Made by a program: the position numbers and the translations under genes. Under the pieces are notes generated by a model, which ran no database searches, was not told where the DNA came from, and worked only from the letters and a program-made list of their open reading frames with translations. A stretch of 33,591 nucleotides of DNA from Novosphingobium sp. (lineage in GTDB: Bacteria; Pseudomonadota; Alphaproteobacteria; Sphingomonadales; Sphingomonadaceae), in NCBI GenBank assembly GCA_020446505.1, contig JAGREN010000034.1, forward strand, positions 1 through 33,591, in the 5' to 3' direction. Below are positions 16,503 to 24,263 of the stretch, piece by piece; within the stretch, counting starts at the first letter, position 1, and each line of letters opens with the position of its first letter.

Positions 16503-18905
16503 ATGGACAGAAAATTCTCAAAGCGGCACGGCAGTGTTGCCATTGCAAGATCTGCGCTCCTGGCGGCGACGGCACTTGCATTGATGCCCGTATCTGCGTC
16601 CGCTCAGGACAGTGACGGCGAGTCGGGCATTCAGGAAATCATCGTTACCGCGCAGAGGCGCGAACAGAGCCTTCAGGACGTTCCGATCTCGATCAGCGCT
16701 CTCAACGAGGACATGATCACCGCGAACCGCGTTCAGGACATGCGCGACCTGAATGCAGTGGCTCCCAACCTGACCGTCCGTCAGTCCGGTGGTGCGAGTT
16801 CGCAAGCGGTCCTTTCGATGCGCGGGATCGTGACAGGCGGTGTCGCTGCCGGTTCGGACAAGGGCATCTCGATGTATCTGGACGGTGTTTACCTCCAGCC
16901 GACCCAGGGCTCGGTTTTCGAGCTTGCGGCAATCGAGCGTATCGAAGTGCTCAAGGGTCCGCAGGGTACGTTGTTCGGTCGCAATGCCACTGGCGGCGCG
17001 ATTTCGGTCTGGACCCATAATCCGACCGGCGAATTCGGCGTCCATCAGGAGTTTACCTACGGCAACCTGGAACAGAAACGCAGCAAGACGATCCTCGACC
17101 TGCCCAAGTTCGGACCGTTGAGCATCAGCGGCACTTATCTGCATTCCGAGCAGCGGGGTGACACGCGCAATCTTGGTGCCGGCACCGTCTGGGATTTCAG
17201 CAGCGCGCCGGGCCGTGGCCCCGGCATCTATGCCTCGCCCAGGTATCTGGGCAACAAGAACATCGAATCCGTCCAGGTCGCGGTCGATTTCGACCTGATG
17301 GACAACCTCGACCTGATGTACAAGTTCGACTGGACCGATCAGGATTTCACGCCGAATGGCGCTGGCCTTGCACTGCTCAACGGAACGCTCGCGCTGACCT
17401 ATCCGAACGGTGCAAACCGCACTCCGGTATCTCTGGAGCGCCAGGATGCGGTCAACAACGCCTTCGTCAACGTCGCCCGGCTGAGAGGTTCCGGACACAA
17501 CCTGACCGCTGAATTGCAGCTCAGTGACTCGATCAAGATCAAGAACATTCTCGGCTATCGTCGAACGCGCGTTGCTGGCAACGCCCAGCTTGACGGTATG
17601 GGCGGCTTTTCGCTCCAGGGTGCGCCTTTCGTCGCGATCATTGCAGCAGGCGCAAATTTGCAGCGTCAATGGAGCGACGAGTTTCAGGTCATAATCGATA
17701 ACCAGTGGTTCAACCTCACGGCGGGTTACCTGCACTTTCAGGACAAGCAGACCGCCGGGGGAAATGCGGGCATTCCCAATACTCTTTCCGCGGCCGCGCT
17801 TCAGGGCGCCGGTACGGCGGCAAACCCATTCAAGTTGCCCGTCGCCAACGGTTATCTGCCTACCGAGGTCAAATCGGTCTCGGATGCAGTTTATGCTCAG
17901 CTCGAACTGAACCTGACCGACAGGATTCACGCAGTCGGCGGCATGCGGATCACCAAGGACCGCAAGACGGGCATCGAGTACAGCTGGCTCCAGCCACGGC
18001 CCCAGACCGGAAACGTCAACCGTACGCAGTCCGGCATTGTCGATTACAGGGGTACGAAAGCCACCTACCTCGCCGGGCTCAACTTCTATCCAACCGACGA
18101 CATACTGGCCTACGCAAAGTATTCGACCGGGTACATTTCCGGCGGCCAGATCGCGACCATCGCCTTCGGTCCTGAAACGGCCAAGAGCTGGGAGGCGGGC
18201 GTAAAGGCCGACCTGTTCGACCGGCGTTTCCGCACCAACCTCGCCGTGTTCGATGTGGACTACAAGAACATCGGTGTAACCACGAGCGGTCTCAATACCG
18301 GGGTTCCCAGTGCCGCACCGTTTGCCGTTGCCGTGGTGGCATCGGGCGACGCCCACGCATATGGCTTCGAGTGGGAAAACACATTGCTTCCGTTCGAAGG
18401 CCTGACGCTGACCGGCAACCTTGGCTACACGCATTTCAAGTATGACAAGGATTCGATCTTCCCCGGTTTTGTCGCGGTCAGCGGTTCTCCGGGTTATCAG
18501 GTCGCGAGCCGCCCGAGGTGGACGGCAAACGTGTCGGCGCAGTACGAAACGCCTGAGATAATCGCAGGCGGCCGTCTGGTCCTGCGCGCGGACGCCAACT
18601 ACCGCAGCAGAACCCTGCTTGCGACCGACCTGACCTTCTCGAACAACGCCACGGATCCGGAAGATCCCGCAATCCGCAAGGCTGCCACCGTACCGGCAAC
18701 CTGGGTGGCAAACGGACGCATCGCCCTCAAGGATATGGACATAGCCGGGGCAAAGGCGACCGTGGCTGTATGGGGGCGCAACCTTTTCGACGACAAGTCG
18801 ATCAATGCCTACGTTGGCATTGGCCTCGGACCGCTGGGTTACTTTGCTTCCGCGATCTATGAGAGAGCTCGAACTTTCGGCGTCGATCTGATCTTCGATT
18901 TCTGA
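16503..18905 (+). CDS. TonB-dependent outer-membrane receptor
   Basis: An 800-residue receptor. The signal peptide ends near SASA-Q at residue 34. A TonB-box-like segment QEIIVTAQRREQ (about 44-55) precedes the plug domain, which includes PISISALNEDMI, SMRGIVTGG, MYLDGVYL and IERIEVLKGPQGTLFGRNATGG. The rest is the beta-barrel, ending in the aromatic terminus TFGVDLIFDF needed for outer-membrane insertion. The group is typical of sphingomonads. Located between two sulfatase genes, it probably imports the sulfated substrate or its product. The barrel gives no readable ligand specificity. The ribosome site is GAAGGGGG. Confidence 0.94.
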   Translation: MDRKFSKRHGSVAIARSALLAATALALMPVSASAQDSDGESGIQEIIVTAQRREQSLQDVPISISALNEDMITANRVQDMRDLNAVAPNLTVRQSGGASSQAVLSMRGIVTGGVAAGSDKGISMYLDGVYLQPTQGSVFELAAIERIEVLKGPQGTLFGRNATGGAISVWTHNPTGEFGVHQEFTYGNLEQKRSKTILDLPKFGPLSISGTYLHSEQRGDTRNLGAGTVWDFSSAPGRGPGIYASPRYLGNKNIESVQVAVDFDLMDNLDLMYKFDWTDQDFTPNGAGLALLNGTLALTYPNGANRTPVSLERQDAVNNAFVNVARLRGSGHNLTAELQLSDSIKIKNILGYRRTRVAGNAQLDGMGGFSLQGAPFVAIIAAGANLQRQWSDEFQVIIDNQWFNLTAGYLHFQDKQTAGGNAGIPNTLSAAALQGAGTAANPFKLPVANGYLPTEVKSVSDAVYAQLELNLTDRIHAVGGMRITKDRKTGIEYSWLQPRPQTGNVNRTQSGIVDYRGTKATYLAGLNFYPTDDILAYAKYSTGYISGGQIATIAFGPETAKSWEAGVKADLFDRRFRTNLAVFDVDYKNIGVTTSGLNTGVPSAAPFAVAVVASGDAHAYGFEWENTLLPFEGLTLTGNLGYTHFKYDKDSIFPGFVAVSGSPGYQVASRPRWTANVSAQYETPEIIAGGRLVLRADANYRSRTLLATDLTFSNNATDPEDPAIRKAATVPATWVANGRIALKDMDIAGAKATVAVWGRNLFDDKSINAYVGIGLGPLGYFASAIYERARTFGVDLIFDF

Positions 18906-18925
18906 TCGAAATGAGCCTCAAAGCC

Positions 18926-18948
18926 GGGGAGGCCTTTGTGACCTCCCC
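18926..18948 (+). terminator. Strong hairpin after the TonB receptor gene
   Basis: GGGGAGG (18926-18932) pairs perfectly with CCTCCCC (18942-18948) around a 9-base loop, 20 bases after the receptor stop. No T-tract follows, so it may be a partial terminator or an mRNA-stabilising stem that sets receptor levels above those of the downstream sulfatases. It lies in the 214-bp spacer 18906-19119. Confidence 0.4.
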
Positions 18949-19119
18949 GCCGCGCTCTTCGCGAGCTTGCAGGTCTAGCGATCGACACATCCGCAGAAAG
19001 AGCATCGGCCAAGAGATCGAAGGACTATGCGATCAACTAGATGCAGGCAGGCCGGGGATTGAGGAGAATACAGTGAGGCACCGGTATGCCTGCGCGGCAG
19101 ACAGGAAAGACAGGCAACA

Positions 19120-20769
19120 ATGAAACGACGGATTGTTTTCGGGATTCTCGCACTCCTGGCGGTGCTTGGAGCAATCGCCTGGATAAAGCGCGTTGATCTG
19201 TTCGTTTGGCTGGCATCCTTCGCTGCGAAGCAGGAAGACCTGCCGGACTACAAGCCGGTAACCTGGCAGGAAGGGCCGGAAAATCCTGAAGCGCCGATCA
19301 GTGCGCGCGCGCCCAATATTGTCCTTATCCTGGCCGACGATCTTGGCATGAACAACATTACGGCGTTCGGCGGTGGCATCGAAAAGGGCCTTGTGCCCAC
19401 TCCGAATATCGACCGGATTGCCGCTCAAGGTGCGGAATTTACGGATGGCTACGCGGGCGATGCAACCTGCGCACCTTCTCGTGCGGCCCTGCTGACTGGC
19501 CGCTATCCTTCGCGCACCGGCTTTGAATTCACGCCATCGCCGCGCGGCACCGGCCGCATCGTCGAGATGATCCAGAACGCCAACGACAAGGGGCAGCCCC
19601 GCGGATATTACAATAGCGCGGCGGCAGACAGGCTCCCCGAGATGGAGGATCAGGGGCTTCCGGGATCGGAAGTCACGCTGGCCGAAGTGCTCAAGGGCGT
19701 GGGTTACCACACCGTCCACATCGGCAAGTGGCATCTCGGCACCCGCAAGGATTTTGCTCCCAACGCGCAGGGCTTTGACGAGAGCCTGTTGCAGGAAAGC
19801 GGGCTCCATGCACCCGAAGATGCGCAGGGCATCGTCAACGCAAAACTCGATTTCGATCCGGTTGACCGGATGCTCTGGGCAACGATGCAGTTTTCGGGCT
19901 CGTTCAATGGCGGTCCCAGGTTCAAGCCCGGCGGCTATCTGACCGACTGGTGGACCGATGAGGCAGTGAAGGTCATTCACGCAAACCGGAACCGGCCGTT
20001 CTTCCTCTATTTCGCCCACTGGGCGCCACACTCGCCGTTGCAGGCTACGCAAGCCGATTATGATGCAGTCGGCGACATCAAGCCGCATCGCAAGCGTGTC
20101 TACGCCGCGATGGTGCGGGCGCTGGATCGCAGCGTCGGGCGGGTGCTCGATGCGCTCGAAAAGGATGGCCTCGACAAGAACACGATAGTCCTGTTTTCGA
20201 GCGACAACGGCGGCGCCGGCTATGTCGGCATCGACGGGCTGAACAATCCCTATCGCGGCTGGAAAGCGACCTTCTTCGAAGGCGGCGTCCGGGTGCCGTT
20301 CTTTGTGCGCTGGCCCGCCAGATTGACGGCGGGTACGAAGTTCGACCGTCCCGCTACATTCGTCGACGTCCTCCCCACGCTTGCAGCCGCCGCTGGTGCA
20401 TCACTGCCGAAAGGAGTGACGATCGACGGCATCGATCTGCTCGATCCGAAGTCGAGGCGAGTCGACGATGCGATCTTCTGGCAGAGCGGATATTACAAGT
20501 CGGTCCGTCAGGGCGACTGGAAGCTCCAGGTCAACAAGCGCCCGGACAGGTCATGGCTCTACAATCTGGCCGAAGACCCAACCGAACGAGTCGACCTTGC
20601 CGACAAGAACCCGCAGAAGGTTGCCGAGCTGAAGGCATTGATTGCGAAGCATGACAAGGGCGCACGCACAGCGCTCTATCCCTTCACACTGGAAATGCCG
20701 ATTCCGGTCGACAAGACCGGCGCCGACCACCTCGAGCCGGGCGACGAATATGTCTACTGGCCGAACTGA
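19120..20769 (+). CDS. Sulfatase 2 (membrane-anchored arylsulfatase family)
   Basis: A 549-residue formylglycine-dependent sulfatase. The N-terminus (KRRIVFGILALLAVLGAIAW, residues 2-21) is hydrophobic with no clear cleavage site, so it probably anchors the enzyme to the inner membrane facing the periplasm. Asp73-Asp74 are in LADDLGM. The formylglycine site is C117-A-P-S-R121. Lys203 and His205 are in GKWHLG; HWAPHSP and SSDNGG follow. It is shorter than sulfatases 3 and 4 and lacks their C-terminal beta domain. It is separated from the receptor gene by a 214-bp spacer with a hairpin, and the FGE gene begins 58 bases after its stop. Confidence 0.91.
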   Translation: MKRRIVFGILALLAVLGAIAWIKRVDLFVWLASFAAKQEDLPDYKPVTWQEGPENPEAPISARAPNIVLILADDLGMNNITAFGGGIEKGLVPTPNIDRIAAQGAEFTDGYAGDATCAPSRAALLTGRYPSRTGFEFTPSPRGTGRIVEMIQNANDKGQPRGYYNSAAADRLPEMEDQGLPGSEVTLAEVLKGVGYHTVHIGKWHLGTRKDFAPNAQGFDESLLQESGLHAPEDAQGIVNAKLDFDPVDRMLWATMQFSGSFNGGPRFKPGGYLTDWWTDEAVKVIHANRNRPFFLYFAHWAPHSPLQATQADYDAVGDIKPHRKRVYAAMVRALDRSVGRVLDALEKDGLDKNTIVLFSSDNGGAGYVGIDGLNNPYRGWKATFFEGGVRVPFFVRWPARLTAGTKFDRPATFVDVLPTLAAAAGASLPKGVTIDGIDLLDPKSRRVDDAIFWQSGYYKSVRQGDWKLQVNKRPDRSWLYNLAEDPTERVDLADKNPQKVAELKALIAKHDKGARTALYPFTLEMPIPVDKTGADHLEPGDEYVYWPN

Positions 20770-20827
20770 CCATGCCGCACGGCAGGGTCACAACGATGCG
20801 GTTCGCGCAGCGCCATCGGCAGAACCC

Positions 20828-21760
20828 ATGGCGCGGGAAGACATGGTGGCCGTAGCAGGCGGCGAATTCCTGATGGGGTCCGACCACCACTATGCGGAAG
20901 AAGGCCCGGCGCGGCGAGTGAGCGTCGACAGTTTCCTGATCGATCGAACGCCGGTCACCAATGCCCGGTTCGCGCGCTTCGTCGAGGCGACCGGCTATGT
21001 GACATTCGCCGAGATCGCACCCGATCCGAAAGACTATCCGGGCGCCCTGCCGGAGATGCTCAAGCCCGGCTCGCTTGTCTTCACCCCGCCGATGCGCCCG
21101 GTCGGCCTCGATAACTGGGGTGCCTGGTGGGACTTTTCGTTCGGGGCGGACTGGCGCCACCCCTGCGGCCCGGCCAGCTCGATCGACGGGCTCGAGGATC
21201 ACCCGGTTGTCCACATCGCCTATGTCGATGCGGCTGCCTATGCGCAATGGGCGGGCAAGGACTTGCCGACGGAAGCGGAATGGGAATTCGCCGGTCGCGG
21301 GGGTCTCGACGGCAAGGAATACGCCTGGGGCGACGAACTCGTGCCCGGCGGCAGGCACATGGCCAATACCTGGCAAGGGCAGTTTCCGCACCAGAACACC
21401 GCGCAGGACGGCTTCGAGCGAACGTCACCAGTAGGCAGTTACCCGGCCAACGGTTTCGGCCTTCATGACATGATCGGCAACGTATGGGAGTGGACGCAGG
21501 ATTTCTTCGCTCCGCGACACGATACCGGCCAGACGAGGAGTTGCTGCGTGCCGCACAATCCGCGCGGCGCCGAGCGGGATGCCAGCTTCGACCCCTGCGA
21601 TCCCCAGATCCGGATTCCGCGCCGGGTGCTCAAGGGCGGGTCGCACCTGTGCGCGCCGAACTATTGCCGGCGTTACCGTCCAGCCGCCCGATACGCACAG
21701 CCCGAAGACTCCTCGACGAGCCATGTCGGATTTCGTTGTGTCGTCCGGATTCCCGCATGA
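20828..21760 (+). CDS. Formylglycine-generating enzyme (FGE, SUMF1 family)
   Basis: A 310-residue FGE that oxidises the active-site Cys of sulfatases to formylglycine. Family marks are VAGGEFLMGSD near the N-terminus, LPTEAEWEFAGRGG, NGFGLHDMIGNVWEW, and VLKGGSHLCAPNYCRRYR near the C-terminus. The last contains Cys275 and Cys280, matching the copper-binding active-site pair of aerobic FGEs, so the enzyme should be active. No signal peptide: it acts in the cytosol before export. The start is uncertain. ATG at 20828 has no good ribosome site, ATG at 20843 is also possible, and translation may be coupled to the sulfatase 2 gene. The first conserved motif begins right after these starts. Confidence 0.93.
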   Translation: MAREDMVAVAGGEFLMGSDHHYAEEGPARRVSVDSFLIDRTPVTNARFARFVEATGYVTFAEIAPDPKDYPGALPEMLKPGSLVFTPPMRPVGLDNWGAWWDFSFGADWRHPCGPASSIDGLEDHPVVHIAYVDAAAYAQWAGKDLPTEAEWEFAGRGGLDGKEYAWGDELVPGGRHMANTWQGQFPHQNTAQDGFERTSPVGSYPANGFGLHDMIGNVWEWTQDFFAPRHDTGQTRSCCVPHNPRGAERDASFDPCDPQIRIPRRVLKGGSHLCAPNYCRRYRPAARYAQPEDSSTSHVGFRCVVRIPA

Positions 21761-21773
21761 TCGATAGCCTGCA

Positions 21774-24263
21774 ATGTCTGGAGCTCGCGTGTTCACGTTG
21801 AATGCAAAGTCGTTATTCGCGCTGGGAGTGGTTGCCACTACCTTGCTCCCGATTGGAGTGATGGCGCAGTCCCCCGGTACGGCGCTGCCCCCGCAGCCAC
21901 AGCCTTTCCGGGGCACTATCCAGGTCGCGGTCGACCAGTCGAAGCCGGATTACCCGAAGGATGTGCGGGCACCCGAGGGTGCGCCGAACATAGTGCTGGT
22001 GATGACGGACGACGTCGGGTTCGGCGCTTCGTCCACCTTCGGCGGCCCGGTCGCCACGCCCAATCTCGATCGGCTGGCGGCAATGGGAGCGCGCTATAAC
22101 CGCTTTCATACCACCGCGATCTGTTCTCCATCGCGCGCGGCGCTGCTGACAGGACGAAATGCCCATGCCGCCGGTACGGGATCGCTGCCAGAACTCGGCA
22201 ACGGCTTTCCCGGCTATGTCGGCCAGATCTCGCGCCAGACTGCGACGGTGGCGCGTATCCTGCGCGACAATGGCTACAGCACGGCGATGTTTGGCAAGCA
22301 CCACAATCTGCCGATGGCCGAAGCATCGGCAGCAGGGCCGTTCACGAACTGGCCGACCGGTCTCGGCTTCGACTATTTCTATGGATTCATCGAAGGCGAT
22401 TCCCACCAGTTCAATCCGCGTCTCTATCGCGGTACGCAGCCTCTCGATGACGCCAGGCCGGAGGCTGGCGAGGCCCTCGATCACGCTCTGGTCAGCGATG
22501 CAATCAAGTGGATCCACAACCAGAAGGCAGGTGCTCCGGACAAGCCGTTCCTCATATATCTCGCTCCCGGCTCGATGCACGCGCCGCATCATGCACCGCA
22601 AGCCTATGTGCAGCGATATCGCGGCAAGTTCGATTCCGGATGGGACATGATGCGGCAGGCTACCCTGGCCCGGCAGAAGCGGACAGGCATTGTCCCTTCG
22701 TCCAGCGTGCTGACGCCGCGCCCGGAAGAAATTCCAGCCTGGAGCAGCCTCGCGCCCGAGCAGCAGCGCATCCAGGCGCGCGAGATGGAGGCGGCAGCAG
22801 CGGCACTTAGCTATCAGGACGCCCAGTTCGGCCGTTTGCTCGACGAATTGCAGCGCATGGGCCAGCTCGAAAACACTCTGGTCATCTTCGTCGAGGGGGA
22901 CAACGGGGGCTCGGCAGAAAACGGCCCGACCGGGTCGCTCAACGAACTCGGCTGGATCGTCAATCGAATTCCCGATGATGAAATGGTCTCGCTCGCCATG
23001 CTGGACGAGATCGGTGGCCCCGAAACCTACAGCAACTATTCCGTCGGCTGGGCCTGGGCGATGAATACGCCGTTCCAGTGGAACAAGCAGATTGCATCGC
23101 ATCTCGGCGGAATCCGCAATGGCCTCGTGATTGCCTGGCAGGGGCATATCGATCAGCCGGGCAAGGTGCGATCGCAGTTCGCACACCTCAATGACATCGT
23201 GCCGACCATCCTCGAGGCAAGCGGAATTACCGCTCCACAAACTGTCGACGGTATCGTGCAGAAGAAGATGGATGGAACGAGCCTTGCCTACACGTTCCGG
23301 AACCCGTCCGCGAGCGAGGCGCACACGGTTCAGTACTTCGAGCAGGTCGGCAACCGGGGCATTTACGCCAATGGCTGGTTCGCCAACACCCGGCCATTGC
23401 GCATGCCATGGAACCAGGTCGATGCAAGGCCGACGGATGTGGAGAAAGACTACACCTGGGAGCTCTATGACCTGACGAAGGATTACAGCCAGTCGAAAGA
23501 TCTGGCCGCCCGCTTTCCGGACAAGCTGACCGAAATGAAGCGGCTGTTCGACGCCGAGGCGCGCGCCAACAATGTCTACCCGCTGGACGATCGCCGTGGT
23601 CCTGCGCGTACGGCGGCGCTGATAATGCGCAATCCGCCACGCGCCGACTATGTCTACTGGGGCAAGGACATCAGTGTGCTTGGTGCGGGCGCTCCGAATT
23701 TCGTGGTCCGTAACTTCTCGGTGCAGGCCGAAATATCCGTGCCGACCGGCCATGAAACGGGTGTCATTGCAGCAAACGGCAGTCGCTTCGGTGGCTGGAG
23801 TTTCTATCTCAAGGATGGGCGCCCGACCGCGTTCCATGCCTTCAGTCACGAGCTGGCGCACAAGTTCCGGGTGACTTCGTCCACCCCGCTCGCGCCGGGC
23901 AAACACCTTGTCACATTCGATTTCAGGTTCGATGCGTCACGGCCATTCTCCGGCGGAACGATGACGATTTCGGCGGATGGGTCAAAGCTGGCGGTGGGCC
24001 GCATCGAGCGCACCGTGCTTCGCCCCGCAGGCAATGGAGAGACGTTCGACATCGGCCGCGACACGGGATCGTCTGTGACTGACGACTACGTCGGACAAGG
24101 CAATTTCGCCGGCGCGATCGACAAGGTCGCGATCCATTTCGAAGCGCCGACAGGTGAGCAGAACATGCAGGGCGCGACAGCGAAACGCCCCGGACTTGCG
24201 GCTGAAGCCACGCCATCAAGCTCGGAAGATCGAAATTTGACCAATCGGGAGGGCAAGCAATGA
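21774..24263 (+). CDS. Sulfatase 3 (arylsulfatase with C-terminal beta domain)
   Basis: An 829-residue exported sulfatase. The signal peptide is SLFALGVVATTLLPIGVMA, cut near residue 31. Asp79-Asp80 are in MTDDVGFG. The formylglycine site is C117-S-P-S-R121. Lys175 and His177 are in GKHHN; HAPHH and EGDNGGS follow. The last 200 or so residues (VVRNFSVQAEISVPTGHETG, then WSFYLKDGRP, then LAPGKHLVTFDF) look like a concanavalin/laminin-G-like beta-sandwich, seen in some large arylsulfatases. The start ATG at 21774 has a weak ribosome site; a GTG at 21789 behind CTGGAG is an alternative. It overlaps sulfatase 4 by ATGA. Confidence 0.9.
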   Translation: MSGARVFTLNAKSLFALGVVATTLLPIGVMAQSPGTALPPQPQPFRGTIQVAVDQSKPDYPKDVRAPEGAPNIVLVMTDDVGFGASSTFGGPVATPNLDRLAAMGARYNRFHTTAICSPSRAALLTGRNAHAAGTGSLPELGNGFPGYVGQISRQTATVARILRDNGYSTAMFGKHHNLPMAEASAAGPFTNWPTGLGFDYFYGFIEGDSHQFNPRLYRGTQPLDDARPEAGEALDHALVSDAIKWIHNQKAGAPDKPFLIYLAPGSMHAPHHAPQAYVQRYRGKFDSGWDMMRQATLARQKRTGIVPSSSVLTPRPEEIPAWSSLAPEQQRIQAREMEAAAAALSYQDAQFGRLLDELQRMGQLENTLVIFVEGDNGGSAENGPTGSLNELGWIVNRIPDDEMVSLAMLDEIGGPETYSNYSVGWAWAMNTPFQWNKQIASHLGGIRNGLVIAWQGHIDQPGKVRSQFAHLNDIVPTILEASGITAPQTVDGIVQKKMDGTSLAYTFRNPSASEAHTVQYFEQVGNRGIYANGWFANTRPLRMPWNQVDARPTDVEKDYTWELYDLTKDYSQSKDLAARFPDKLTEMKRLFDAEARANNVYPLDDRRGPARTAALIMRNPPRADYVYWGKDISVLGAGAPNFVVRNFSVQAEISVPTGHETGVIAANGSRFGGWSFYLKDGRPTAFHAFSHELAHKFRVTSSTPLAPGKHLVTFDFRFDASRPFSGGTMTISADGSKLAVGRIERTVLRPAGNGETFDIGRDTGSSVTDDYVGQGNFAGAIDKVAIHFEAPTGEQNMQGATAKRPGLAAEATPSSSEDRNLTNREGKQ

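Noticed and set aside
16518..18434. A 638-codon open frame on the opposite strand of the TonB receptor gene
   Set aside because: Its protein has no recognisable motif and the receptor frame is clearly coding. Long antisense frames are expected at this GC content. The same applies to 21813-23906 and 27904-29262 on the minus strand.
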